64,000 bases of DNA, taken from assembly GCF_003604215.1 (NCBI RefSeq), contig NZ_QXGS01000013.1, positions 1-64,000 of the forward strand, given 5' to 3'. Within the stretch, counting starts at the first letter, position 1. Each line of letters starts with the position of its first letter. The notes beneath the pieces were generated by a model, which was given only the letters and a program-made list of their open reading frames with translations, searched no databases and was not told the origin of the DNA. Below, in pieces: positions 44,537 to 53,512 of this stretch. A program made the translations under genes and the position numbers. The stretch is from Teichococcus vastitatis (GTDB lineage Bacteria; Pseudomonadota; Alphaproteobacteria; Acetobacterales; Acetobacteraceae).

Positions 44537-45280
44537 ATGTGCGGGCGCTACTTCCAGTATCGCGAAGCCGAGCGGCTCGCCGAGCATTTCGCCGTGCCCG
44601 GCCCCCTCTCCAATACACCACCATCCTGGAACGTCGCGCCCACCCAGGATGCGCCGGTGGTCCGGCGGAACCCGGAAACCGGGTCACGCCACCTCGGGCC
44701 GCTGCGCTGGGGGCTGGTGCCGCGCTGGGCCAAGGATGCCTCGGGCGGCGCGAAGCTGATGAATGCGCACGCGGACGGCGTGGCGGAGAAGCCCTCCTTC
44801 CGCGAAGCCTTCGCGCGGCGCCGCTGCCTGGTGCCGGCGGATGGCTTCTACGAATGGCGGGCGGAGGGCAAGGCGAAGCAGACCTATGCCGTGGCACTCC
44901 GGGACGGCGCACCCATGGCCTTGGCCGGGTTGTGGGAAGGCTGGCAATCGCCCGATGGCACTTGGCTGCGCAGCTTCTCCATCATCACCACCGAGGCCAA
45001 TGCCAAGCAGGCGCTGGTGCATCACCGGATGCCGGTGATCTTGCCCCGGGAGGCCTGGGCCACCTGGCTGGGCGAGGACCCGGCGGAGCCTGCCGCGCTG
45101 CTGGAGCTGTTGCGCCCCTGCCCGCCCGAATGGCTGTGCTGCTGGCCGGTGGACAACCGCGTCGGCCGCGTGGCGGAGAATGATGCGGAGCTGCTGAACC
45201 GCGATCCCTTCGCCGCGCCGCCACCGGAACTGGACGATCCGCCGGTGCTTCATCCGCCGGCGCTTCAGGACCCGCGATAA
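44537..45280 (+). CDS. SOS response-associated peptidase (SRAP/YedK)
   Basis: A 247-residue SRAP/HMCES protein that covalently shields abasic sites in single-stranded DNA through its N-terminal Cys2 (MCGRYFQY). Other active-site parts are visible: WNVAPTQ, the Asn in LMNAHADG, the Glu in ADGFYEW and the His in HHRMPVILP. The usual NARAET motif is altered to NAHADG here. It lies ten bases after the ABC receptor gene, perhaps by chance. It converges on uraH with a 16-base overlap of coding ends. Confidence 0.9.
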   Translation: MCGRYFQYREAERLAEHFAVPGPLSNTPPSWNVAPTQDAPVVRRNPETGSRHLGPLRWGLVPRWAKDASGGAKLMNAHADGVAEKPSFREAFARRRCLVPADGFYEWRAEGKAKQTYAVALRDGAPMALAGLWEGWQSPDGTWLRSFSIITTEANAKQALVHHRMPVILPREAWATWLGEDPAEPAALLELLRPCPPEWLCCWPVDNRVGRVAENDAELLNRDPFAAPPPELDDPPVLHPPALQDPR

Positions 45281-45609
45281 GTGCTGAAGGACCAGGGCGA
45301 GCACAGCAGCGGCACGTGGTAGTGCCCCTGCCCCTCGGCCAGACCGACCGGCAAGGCCACCACCTCCAGGAAGCGCGGCTGCGGCAGGCCGAAATATACG
45401 CCAATGGCGAAGCGCAGCTCATAGCGACCGGGGCGAAAATTGTCGGGCGCCAGCAGCGGCGCATCGGTCCGGCCGTCGCCATTGGTGACGGCGCGGGCCA
45501 CGCATTCCGGCGCCGGTTCCATGCGCCAAAGCTCCACCGCCACGCCTTGGGCCGGCCGGCCGGCGGCGGTGTCCAGCACATGGGTGGTCAGCGCGGAGGG
45601 CCTGCTCAT
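45265..45609 (-). CDS. uraH: 5-hydroxyisourate hydrolase
   Basis: A 114-residue transthyretin-like enzyme opening 5-hydroxyisourate to OHCU in urate breakdown. The signature THVLDTAAGRPAQGVAVEL is at residues 9-27, FFPE-like YFGLPQPRFLEVV lies later, and the C-terminal YRGS tetrapeptide with HYHVPLLCSPWSFSTYRGS is diagnostic. It overlaps the upstream monooxygenase-like gene by four bases. No uraD, urate oxidase or allantoinase gene is in the window, so the source of 5-hydroxyisourate is of interest. Confidence 0.95.
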   Translation of the reverse strand: MSRPSALTTHVLDTAAGRPAQGVAVELWRMEPAPECVARAVTNGDGRTDAPLLAPDNFRPGRYELRFAIGVYFGLPQPRFLEVVALPVGLAEGQGHYHVPLLCSPWSFSTYRGS

Positions 45610-47033
45610 TCCGCCGCATCCTGCAGCAGCTCCGCAGGGATGTCGGAGGTCAGTTCCGCGAGGTCGAAGGCCCGCAGCGCCGAGAGGTGCGCCTCGGCAT
45701 CCTCGCGCCACAGGGCGCGGCAGATGCCGTCCACCAGCCGCGGTACACCATATTTCATGCCGCTGATGCTGGCGCCGGACAGCCCCATCGACAGCGTCGC
45801 CGCGTAGGTCATGCAATGGATGCGCGGCAGCGCCGGGGCGGCGCCAAGCTGCTTCTCCTGGAAGCTGAAATCGTCCGACAGGTAGGGCGAGACGCCGCAG
45901 AGCGCGCTTTCCTCGCCTTGCGGCGGGGTGAAGGCGTCGCGCCACAAGCGGATCTGGCGGGCAAACGGCGCCAGCTCCGGCCGCAAACCGAAATCGAAGG
46001 TGAAGCCGGTGCCGAGCACCACGGCGTCGGCGCGGAAGCTGCCGCGCGGGGTCTCCACCTCCACCTCATCCCCCACCATGCGCACGCCGGAAGCCGGCGC
46101 GCCCATCACCAGATTGAAGCGTGGATCATCGGCCACGCGGTTCCAGCTTTCCTGCGGCGGCGGCTGGTTCAGCTCGAAGATGTGGCGGGTGAAGCGCCAT
46201 TTCAGCAGGTCCGGCAGGGCGTGGTACTGACCGAGATAGCCCGCCTGCTCCATCCAGCGGAACGGGTTGACCCGCGGCATGCGGCGGCGGCGCACCAGCA
46301 TGGTGGCGTGGGACACCCCCTCCTCCAGCGCCACAGCCAGGTTGTCGAAGGCCGAGGCGCCGGCGCCCACCACGATCAGCCGCTTGCCACGCAGCGCCGC
46401 GAAGTCGATCGCCTGGGCGGTGTGCAGCACCCGCTCCGCCGGCAGCCGGTCGAAGGGCGCCGGCATCAGCCAGGCACCGGAGCCGTCCATGCCGGTGGCC
46501 AGCACCAGCCGGCGGGCCCGCACCATGGTGTCCCCCCGCGGCGTGGCGAAGCGCAGCAGCAGCAGCCCATCGGCATCCTGGCCGATCGCCTGAAGGTCAT
46601 GACCGTGGCGCACCGGCAGCGCCAGAACACGCTGGTACCAGTCGAGGTAGCGCTGCCAATCCTCGCGGCCGATCTTGTGCAGCCTGTTCCAGGCATCGTC
46701 GCCGTCACGGGCGGTGAAGAAGGCGCGCGGCGTCAGCGCCGGCACGCCCAGGTCGGGGCCGTTGACGTGCTTGGGGGTGCGCAGCGTGCGCATGCGGGCG
46801 AAGGTGGTCCAGACGCCGGTGCCGCCCTGCGGGGCGCGATCGAAGATGGCGACGTTCTCGACCTTCTGCCGCTGCAATCCGAAGGCCGTGGCGAGGCCGG
46901 TCTGCCCGGCCCCGAGAATGGCCACGTCCAGCACGCCCTCGCCATGCGACGGCACCCAGGCATGCGCCGGGTAGTCGAGGTAGGCCAGCTGCTGCCGGAC
47001 CTCGGTCTCCAGCGCGGCAAGGGCGTCGGGCAT
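45606..47033 (-). CDS. FAD/NAD(P) monooxygenase-like flavoprotein coupled to uraH
   Basis: A 475-residue flavoprotein with two nucleotide-binding loops: VAILGAGQTGLATAFGLQR (about residues 37-55, FAD) and LIVVGAGASAFDNLAVAL (about 207-224, NADPH). LATGMDGSGAWL and VVLGTGFTFDFGL resemble group B flavin monooxygenases. The stop codon overlaps the uraH start (ATGA), so the two proteins are made together. A role as a urate hydroxylase is plausible but unproven; HpxO-type urate hydroxylases belong to a different flavoprotein group. An N-hydroxylase or Baeyer-Villiger activity is the alternative. Confidence 0.75.
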   Translation of the reverse strand: MPDALAALETEVRQQLAYLDYPAHAWVPSHGEGVLDVAILGAGQTGLATAFGLQRQKVENVAIFDRAPQGGTGVWTTFARMRTLRTPKHVNGPDLGVPALTPRAFFTARDGDDAWNRLHKIGREDWQRYLDWYQRVLALPVRHGHDLQAIGQDADGLLLLRFATPRGDTMVRARRLVLATGMDGSGAWLMPAPFDRLPAERVLHTAQAIDFAALRGKRLIVVGAGASAFDNLAVALEEGVSHATMLVRRRRMPRVNPFRWMEQAGYLGQYHALPDLLKWRFTRHIFELNQPPPQESWNRVADDPRFNLVMGAPASGVRMVGDEVEVETPRGSFRADAVVLGTGFTFDFGLRPELAPFARQIRLWRDAFTPPQGEESALCGVSPYLSDDFSFQEKQLGAAPALPRIHCMTYAATLSMGLSGASISGMKYGVPRLVDGICRALWREDAEAHLSALRAFDLAELTSDIPAELLQDAAE

Positions 47034-47103
47034 GGCGCAATTCCGTGAACAAACAATTGCACCGCACCATGCCGCGCGCGGCCGTGCCGTCGCAAGGGTT
47101 GCG

Positions 47104-48111
47104 TCAGTCCATCCGCATGCCGGCGATCTCCACCGCGGCCTTGAAGCGGGCGGCCTCGGCCGCGAGAAAGGCGCGCGTGCTTTCGGGCGTGCTGTCGTCC
47201 CGGGGATCGGTGCCGCTGTCCAGCAGGCGCTTGCGCACCGCCTCATCCTTCAGCGCGGTGTTGGCCGCGCGGTTCAGCGCCGTGGTGACCTCGGCCGGCA
47301 TGCCCTTCGGCCCCACCATCACCGTCCAGGTGGACAGTTCATAGCCCGGCACGCCGGCCTCCTGCAGGGTCGGCACGTCGGGGAAGTTGCGGTCGCGGGT
47401 GGTGGTGGTCACTGCCAGCAGCCGCAGCATGCCGTCGCGGATCTGCCCCACTACGGAGGCGATCTGGTCGATGGTGAACAGCACTTCCTGCTTGATCAGC
47501 GCTTCCGGCACCGAGGCGCCGCCGCGATACGGAATATGCGTCGCCGGCGCTTCCGCCAGCTTGGAGAACAGGGATGCGGCCAGGTGCCCGATGCCGCCCA
47601 CGCCGGAGCTGGCATAGCCATCCTGACCCTTCTCTTCCCGCAGCTTGGCGATGAGCTGCTCGACGCTGGTGATGCCGGAGGCCGTCGGCACCACCAGCCC
47701 GAGGGCGCTGGTGCCGATCACCGCCACCGGCGTGAAATCCTCCGCCGGGTCATAGGGCGCGATCTTGGGCTGCGCCGCCGGCGCGACGCCGAGGGTGGAG
47801 GCGGACCCGACCAGCAGCGTGTAGCCATCGGGCCTGCTGCGGCGAACATATTCGGCGCCGAGCGCACTGCCGGCACCCGGCTTGTTTTCCACCACCAGCC
47901 GCGCCTGCGGCCCCAAGGCCGGCCCCATGCGGTCAGCCAGCAACCGGCCGGCAAGGTCGGTGGCGCCGGCCGGCGCGAAGGGCACGGTGATGGTGATGGT
48001 GCGATCGGGGAAGGCCTCGGCGGCCCGCACGGGGCGGGCGGCGGCGGCGGCGGCGCCCAGCAGCGCCAGGGCAAGCGGCCTGCGGCCCAGCTTCGTGGGA
48101 TCGATCAACAT
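47104..48111 (-). CDS. Bug/TctC-family receptor upstream of the uraH operon
   Basis: A 335-residue periplasmic receptor with an Ala-rich signal (RRPLALALLGAAAAAARPVRAA). Landmarks: ITITVPFAPAGATDLAGRLLAD, VVENKPGAGSALGAEYV, SRPDGYTLLVG, and IPYRGGASVPEALI. It lies 70 bases before the monooxygenase-uraH pair in the same direction, so it may capture a purine-derived or other carboxylate. It is divergent from a GntR regulator. Ligand inferred from context only. Confidence 0.9.
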   Translation of the reverse strand: MLIDPTKLGRRPLALALLGAAAAAARPVRAAEAFPDRTITITVPFAPAGATDLAGRLLADRMGPALGPQARLVVENKPGAGSALGAEYVRRSRPDGYTLLVGSASTLGVAPAAQPKIAPYDPAEDFTPVAVIGTSALGLVVPTASGITSVEQLIAKLREEKGQDGYASSGVGGIGHLAASLFSKLAEAPATHIPYRGGASVPEALIKQEVLFTIDQIASVVGQIRDGMLRLLAVTTTTRDRNFPDVPTLQEAGVPGYELSTWTVMVGPKGMPAEVTTALNRAANTALKDEAVRKRLLDSGTDPRDDSTPESTRAFLAAEAARFKAAVEIAGMRMD

Positions 48112-48181
48112 GTGTGCGTTTCCTGTTCTGGTTCTTCGTCGGCGGCACTCTCGCTACGGGTCTGCATTCGAGTCAACGGGA

Positions 48182-48191
48182 TTGTCGACAA
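48182..48191. promoter_or_regulatory. Candidate GntR operator
   Basis: A perfect 10-base palindrome TTGTCGACAA in the 149-base gap between the divergent Bug receptor and GntR genes. A second half-like TCGACA occurs just to the right. FadR-type GntR regulators bind short palindromes of this kind in front of their own gene. Confidence 0.5.
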
Positions 48192-48260
48192 AATCATCGA
48201 CAGCTATGCTGCTCAACCTGGCAGGAGGGACGGCCTGCCATCGCACAGGAGATCGCTGCC

Positions 48261-48932
48261 ATGGCCGAGCCCGTCCGCGCCACGCCGCCCACCACCCTGC
48301 TGCCCGTCATCCTGGCGGCACTGGAGGAAGACATCGTGTTCGGCCGCCTGCACCCCCGCGAGCGGCTGATCGAGGAAGAGATCGCCGCCCGCTTCGGCGC
48401 CACCCGCCACACGGTCCGACAGGTCCTGGTCGAGCTGGAGCGCCTGCGGCTGATCGAGCGCATTCCCAATCGTGGTGCGCTGGTGAAGGCCTACAGCCCG
48501 GCCGAGGTGCAGCAGCTCTACGCATTGCGCGAAATGCTGGAAACCCAGGCCGCGGCGCTGATCCCGCTGCCGCTCGGCGATGATGCGCTGGCGCCGCTGC
48601 ATGCGCTGCAGCGGCGTCATGCCCAGGCGGTGGCAGCCAGCGACGCCCGCGCGGTGTTCCGGGCCGACCTGGCCTTCCATCGCGCGCTCTATGCGCATTG
48701 CGGCAACGTCTTCCTGGCCGAAACCATCGAGGAGCTGGGCCAGCGCGCGCAGGTGATCCGCTATGCCAGCCTGCGCAGCCAGGCCAGCATGGAATGGGCG
48801 CGGGACCAGCACGCCGCCATGTTGGACGCGTTGCGGGACGGCGAGCGCGACACCCTGGTCACGCTCTGCGCCGCGCATTTTCACCCGGCCCGCCAAGCCT
48901 ATCTCAGCCAGCACCCCGCGCTGCTGAGCTGA
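48261..48932 (+). CDS. GntR-family regulator with FCD domain
   Basis: A 223-residue FadR/VanR-type regulator. The winged helix-turn-helix is at about residues 15-75 (ERLIEEEIAARFGATRHTVRQVLVELERLRL). The FCD ligand domain follows, with probable metal residues in FRADLAFHRALYAHCGN and DQHAAMLDALRDGE. The ATG at 48261 has AGGAGA nine bases upstream. It is divergent from a Bug receptor gene and precedes an IlvD-type dehydratase by 46 bases, and probably controls both sides in response to a sugar acid or carboxylate. Confidence 0.92.
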   Translation: MAEPVRATPPTTLLPVILAALEEDIVFGRLHPRERLIEEEIAARFGATRHTVRQVLVELERLRLIERIPNRGALVKAYSPAEVQQLYALREMLETQAAALIPLPLGDDALAPLHALQRRHAQAVAASDARAVFRADLAFHRALYAHCGNVFLAETIEELGQRAQVIRYASLRSQASMEWARDQHAAMLDALRDGERDTLVTLCAAHFHPARQAYLSQHPALLS

Positions 48933-48978
48933 CCCGCCCGATCCTGCCTGACAGACCCCATCCGGAGGAACCCTGCCC

Positions 48979-50706
48979 GTGACCGACGCCCCTAACGACG
49001 CTGCTGACGACGCCATCGGCCTGAACCGTGGCCTGACGAATTACGGCGACAAGGATTTCGCGCGCTATCTGCGCCTGTCGATGGCGCGCTCCATGGGCCT
49101 GTCCTCGTCCCTGCTGAAGAAGCCGGTGATCGGCATCGCCGCAACCTATTCCGAGTTCAACAACTGCCATCGCGGCGTGCCCGACCTGGTGGAGGCGGTG
49201 AAGCGCGGCGTTCTGGCGGCCGGCGGCCTGCCGCGCGAATTCCCCACCATCTCGCTCGGCGAGCCGTTCCTGAACCCGACGGCGCTGGTGTTCCGCAACC
49301 TGATGGCCATGGACACGGAGGAGATGGTGCGTGGCCAGCCAATGGACGCCGTGGTGCTGGTGGGCGGCTGCGATAAGACGGTGCCGGCGCAGCTGATGGG
49401 CGCCATCTCGGCCGACGTGCCGGCGATCCAGGTGGTGACGGGGCCGATGTCCACCGGGCGGTGGCGCGGCGAGCGGCTCGGCGCCTGCACCGATTGCCGC
49501 CGCTTCTGGGGCAAGTTCCGCGCCGGCGAGATCGACCAGGACACCGTCGACGAGATCGAGGGCAACCTGGCCACCACCGCCGGAACCTGCGCGGTGATGG
49601 GCACCGCCTCCACCATGGCCTCGCTGGCCGAGGCGCTGGGCATGATGCTGCCCGGCACCGCCGCCATCCCTGCCGTCCACGCCGACCGCATCCGCTCGGC
49701 CGAGGCTTCGGGCACGGCGGCGATGATGCTGGCGACGCAGAAGCTGCGGCCGTCGCAGATCGTCACCGAGAAGGCGGTGGAGAACGCGCTGCGCGTGCTG
49801 CTGGCCATCGGCGGCTCCACCAACGCCATCATCCACCTGACGGCGATCGCCGGGCGCGCCGGCATCAAGGTGGACCTCAACCGGCTCAACGTGCTGTCGG
49901 ACGAGACACCGGTTCTGGTGGACCTCAAGCCCACCGGCCCCTTCTACATGGAGGACCTCTACGCCGCCGGCGGCATCGGCGCGGTGCTGCGCGAGTTGCG
50001 GCCGATGCTGCACCTCGACGTGATGACCGTCACCGGCCAGACGCTGGGCGAGCGGCTGGACGCCGAGCCGGGCTATGTCGATCGCGCCGTGGTGCGCGCG
50101 CGGGAGGAGCCGCTGCAGCCGCAGGGCGGGCTGGTGGCGCTGTTCGGCTCCCTGGCGCCGCGCGGCGCCATCCTGAAGCGAGCCGCCGCCGATCCGGCGC
50201 TGTTCGAGAAGGAAGGCCGCGCCGTGGTGTTCACCTCGCTGGAGGACCTCGCCGCCCGCATTGACGACCCGGATCTCGATGTGACCGCGGAGGATTTCCT
50301 GGTGCTGCAGAACGCCGGGCCGCTCTCCCCGTCCGGCATGCCGGAGGCGGGCTACCTGCCGATCCCCGGGAAGCTGGCGCGGGCGGGGGTGAAGGACATG
50401 GTGCGCATCTCGGATGCGCGGATGTCCGGCACCGCCTACGGCACCATCGTGCTGCACGTGGCGCCGGATGCCGCCTCGGGCGGGCCGCTCGCCCTGGTGC
50501 GGAACGGCGACCGCATCCGGCTGTCGGTGCAGAACCGCTCCATCGAGCTGCTGGTGGAGGAAGCGGAGCTGGCGCGGCGCCGCGCCGACCAGCCCGACAC
50601 CTCGGCCAAGGCCAAGCGCGGCTATGCGCGGCTGTACCGCGAGCAGGTGCTGCAGGCCGATGAGGGTTGCGACCTGGCCTTCCTGCGCGCCGATCCGGAT
50701 GCCTGA
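48979..50706 (+). CDS. IlvD/Edd-family dehydratase, sugar-acid dehydratase-like
   Basis: A 575-residue iron-sulfur dehydratase. Cluster cysteines are in FNNCHRGVPDL, VLVGGCDKTVPA and TAGTCAVMGTAST. ERLGACTDCRRFWGKFRAGEI differs from IlvD and resembles the arabonate/xylonate dehydratase group. DARMSGTAYGTIVLHVAPDA near the C-terminus carries the catalytic Ser. It may remove water from a pentonate or hexonate. The start is GTG at 48979 with GGAGGAA eight bases upstream. It lies downstream of a GntR gene. True dihydroxyacid dehydratase activity is less likely but not excluded. Confidence 0.85.
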   Translation: MTDAPNDAADDAIGLNRGLTNYGDKDFARYLRLSMARSMGLSSSLLKKPVIGIAATYSEFNNCHRGVPDLVEAVKRGVLAAGGLPREFPTISLGEPFLNPTALVFRNLMAMDTEEMVRGQPMDAVVLVGGCDKTVPAQLMGAISADVPAIQVVTGPMSTGRWRGERLGACTDCRRFWGKFRAGEIDQDTVDEIEGNLATTAGTCAVMGTASTMASLAEALGMMLPGTAAIPAVHADRIRSAEASGTAAMMLATQKLRPSQIVTEKAVENALRVLLAIGGSTNAIIHLTAIAGRAGIKVDLNRLNVLSDETPVLVDLKPTGPFYMEDLYAAGGIGAVLRELRPMLHLDVMTVTGQTLGERLDAEPGYVDRAVVRAREEPLQPQGGLVALFGSLAPRGAILKRAAADPALFEKEGRAVVFTSLEDLAARIDDPDLDVTAEDFLVLQNAGPLSPSGMPEAGYLPIPGKLARAGVKDMVRISDARMSGTAYGTIVLHVAPDAASGGPLALVRNGDRIRLSVQNRSIELLVEEAELARRRADQPDTSAKAKRGYARLYREQVLQADEGCDLAFLRADPDA

Positions 50707-50855
50707 GCGGCACGGCCACGGCCTCTGAACGCGGGAGGTCAAAAACCCCCTGGTCGTGGCGCGGGGCGGCGGGCATCCTGCTGCCCTTGCCGCCCGCATC
50801 GCCTGCTGGCCACGCATCCGCGCCCGGTTCGACCGCTTCCGCTGAGAGGCCCATC

Positions 50856-52238
50856 ATGAACTTCGTTGCCAAGTCCAATGACGTGTCTGCGCTGATCGAG
50901 GCCGATCGCGCCCATGTCTGGCACCACCTGTCGCAGCACAAGGCCTACGAGACCGTCGACCCGCAGCTGATGGTCGAGGGCAAGGGCATGCGCATCTGGG
51001 ACGCGCGCGGCAAGGAATACCTGGACGCCACCTCGGGCGGCGTCTGGACGGTCAATGTCGGCTATGGCCGCGAGTCCATCGCGGATGCGGTGCGCGACCA
51101 GCTGGTGAAGCTGAACTACTTCGCCGGCGCCAAGGGCAGCGCGCCCGGCGCGTTGTTCGCGAAGAAGCTGATCGAGAAGATGCCGGGGCTGAGCCGGGTG
51201 TATTATTCGAACTCCGGCTCGGAAGCGAACGAGAAGGTGTTCAAGATGGTGCGCCAGATCGCCGCGCGCCATCACGGCGGCAAGAAGTGGAAGATCCTGT
51301 TCCGCGAGCGCGACTATCACGGCACCACCATCGGCGTGCTGGCCGCCTGCGGGCAGCCGCAGCGCAACGCGGATTACGGCCCCTTCCCGGACGGCTTCGT
51401 CGAGGTGCCGCACTGCCTGGAATATCGCAACCAGTATCCGGGAGCCGATGATTACGGCATCGCCGCAGCCGATGCGATCGAGCAGGTGATCCTGCGCGAA
51501 GGGCCGGACACGGTGGGCGCCCTCTGCCTGGAGCCGATCACCGCGGGCGGCGGCGTCATCACGCCTCCCGCCAGCTATTGGCCGCGCGTGCAGGAAATCT
51601 GCCGCAAATACAACGTCCTGCTGCATATCGACGAGGTGGTGTGCGGCCTGGGCCGAACCGGCAAGTGGTTCGGCTACCAGCAATATGGCGTCCAGCCCGA
51701 CTTCGTGACCATGGCTAAGGGCCTCGCCTCCGGCTACGCGGCGATCTCCTGCACGGTGACCACGGAAGCGGTGTTCAACCTGTTCAAGGACAACGCCGCC
51801 GACACGATGAGCTATTTCCGCGACATCTCCACCTTTGGCGGCTGCCTGGCCGGTCCGGCCGCAGCGCTGGAGAACATGCGGATCATCGAGGAGGAAGATC
51901 TGCTGCAGAACACCGAGGCGATGGGCCAGCGACTGCGCGGCAACCTGTTGGCCCTGATGGAGCGCCACGCGGTGATCGGCGACGTGCGCGGCTGCGGCCT
52001 GTTCTACGGCGCCGAGCTGGTGGCCGACCGCGCCAGCAAAGAGCCGCTCGCCGAGGCCAAGGTGCAGGCCGTGGTGGCGAAGTGCATGGAGCTCGGCGTC
52101 ATCATCGGCGCCACCAACCGTTCGCTGCCGGGGCTCAACAACACTCTGACGCTGAGCCCGGCGCTGATCAGCACGCCGGACGACATCGACCGCATCGCCG
52201 CCACCATCGGCGAGGCCCTGACCGCCGTTTGCGGCTGA
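50856..52238 (+). CDS. Class III aminotransferase, taurine-pyruvate aminotransferase-like
   Basis: A 460-residue PLP enzyme. ALIEADRAHVWHHLSQHK at the start, SGGVWTVNVGYGRESIADA, YYSNSGSEANEKVFKMVRQI and LHIDEVVCGLGRTGKWFGYQ are close to known taurine-pyruvate aminotransferases (Tpa). The PLP lysine is in VTMAKGLASGY (about residue 288). Tpa converts taurine to sulfoacetaldehyde. No tau transport or sulfoacetaldehyde acetyltransferase gene is nearby, so other omega-amino acids such as beta-alanine remain possible. It is 149 bases after the dehydratase gene. Confidence 0.82.
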   Translation: MNFVAKSNDVSALIEADRAHVWHHLSQHKAYETVDPQLMVEGKGMRIWDARGKEYLDATSGGVWTVNVGYGRESIADAVRDQLVKLNYFAGAKGSAPGALFAKKLIEKMPGLSRVYYSNSGSEANEKVFKMVRQIAARHHGGKKWKILFRERDYHGTTIGVLAACGQPQRNADYGPFPDGFVEVPHCLEYRNQYPGADDYGIAAADAIEQVILREGPDTVGALCLEPITAGGGVITPPASYWPRVQEICRKYNVLLHIDEVVCGLGRTGKWFGYQQYGVQPDFVTMAKGLASGYAAISCTVTTEAVFNLFKDNAADTMSYFRDISTFGGCLAGPAAALENMRIIEEEDLLQNTEAMGQRLRGNLLALMERHAVIGDVRGCGLFYGAELVADRASKEPLAEAKVQAVVAKCMELGVIIGATNRSLPGLNNTLTLSPALISTPDDIDRIAATIGEALTAVCG

Positions 52239-52298
52239 CTAGCCGCCGTCGGAAGGCTGACCGGGCCGGACGGGAGGTCCCGCCGCCCGTCAGCCGCC

Positions 52299-53351
52299 TC
52301 AGCGAATGGCGGCCGGTTCCGGCAGTTCGGTCAGGAAGCGCCCCATTTCGGCGGCCCACAGCCAAGTGAAGCCGGTGGTGCCATGACCACGTGGTTCGCT
52401 GCTGGCCGGGATCAGGTGAAGGCGCGCCATCGGCATCCGGGCCAGCGCCTGTTCCATCAATCCGGTTTCCGGCGGGCTGCGCTCGTCAGCGGCCGAGTTG
52501 ATCGCCAGCACCGGCACCCGGATGCGCTCCAGCTCCTGCGGATTGTATTCGCGCAACGCGTTCCACCGGTACATCACATCGTTGGCGTCGCCGTTCAGCG
52601 GCGCCTTGAGGCGGGCGTCGAGCAGCCTGTCGGCGGCCTCGCGCGTCGGCGCCTGGGCCTCGGCCTGGAAGGCCAGGGTGCCGCCACTGATGGCGATGCC
52701 GAAGAAGGCATCGGCCATCTGCACGGCGCGCGGCTGCGTGGTGTACTCGCCGCCCTTCCAATCCGGATCGTTGCGCATCGCGACGCTGATCATCCGCTGC
52801 AGCATCCCGTTGCGGCTCGCCATCTCCGTAAGCTGCGACGCCATCGGCACCAGCGCGTCCGCCATTTCCGAATAGGTGGTGCCCCACAGCGACGCATGCA
52901 TGCCACCCATCGAATTGCCCAGCACCAGCCGAAGATGACGGATGCCGAGCCCTTCGGTCACCAAGCGGCACTGCGCCAGCACCATGTCGTCGTCATTGTA
53001 GTCCGGGAACCGGGCGCGCATCCCGTCGGACGGCTTGGCGGGCCGGCCAGCGCCGATCGAGTCGGGAATGATGTTGAAACACTTCCGCGCATCCAGCGAA
53101 CCGCCGGAACCGAACAGCGGCTTGGCGAAGGGCGCGGTCAGCGCGCTGGCGGACGAACCGTTGGTGCCATGCAGCACCAGAACCGGCTGCCCGGTTGGCT
53201 CACCACCCTGGTGCAGGCAAGGCGCAGTTTCGGCAGCACTTGGCCGGTCTGGAATCCCGGGCGATCCATTCGCCCTGCCGGGATCCGGGTAGCCGGTTGC
53301 GCGGGCGGGTGGCAGGCCCGGTGCGAGCAGGGCCGGCAACAGGGCGGCCAT
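52299..53351 (-). CDS. Exported alpha/beta hydrolase (MetX-like fold)
   Basis: A 350-residue alpha/beta hydrolase of the homoserine acetyltransferase-like fold. The nucleophile elbow is LVLGNSMGGMHASLWG; the Asp is in AINSAADERSPPE and the His in PRGHGTTGFTW. An N-terminal signal ends PPARA. The ATG at 53351 yields a short signal only. A strong GGGGGAGGG site lies before an in-frame ATC (53375) that would add the twin-arginine-like TITRRSLA, suggesting a rare non-ATG start. Substrate unknown; it is unlikely to acylate homoserine if exported. Confidence 0.82.
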   Translation of the reverse strand: MAALLPALLAPGLPPARATGYPDPGRANGSPGIPDRPSAAETAPCLHQGGEPTGQPVLVLHGTNGSSASALTAPFAKPLFGSGGSLDARKCFNIIPDSIGAGRPAKPSDGMRARFPDYNDDDMVLAQCRLVTEGLGIRHLRLVLGNSMGGMHASLWGTTYSEMADALVPMASQLTEMASRNGMLQRMISVAMRNDPDWKGGEYTTQPRAVQMADAFFGIAISGGTLAFQAEAQAPTREAADRLLDARLKAPLNGDANDVMYRWNALREYNPQELERIRVPVLAINSAADERSPPETGLMEQALARMPMARLHLIPASSEPRGHGTTGFTWLWAAEMGRFLTELPEPAAIR

Positions 53352-53512
53352 GGCCGCGAGGCTGCGGCGGGTGATGGTCTGCGGTCCCTCCCCCGAAATC
53401 CGGTGCCGGTTGCAGTCTAGTTGCGATGTAGAAACGATCTGCCCGCGCCGGAAGCACGGCAAGCATCCGCACCCTTCACTCTCCCGGCGCCGCGATCTAT
53501 GTTCGGCCTGCC

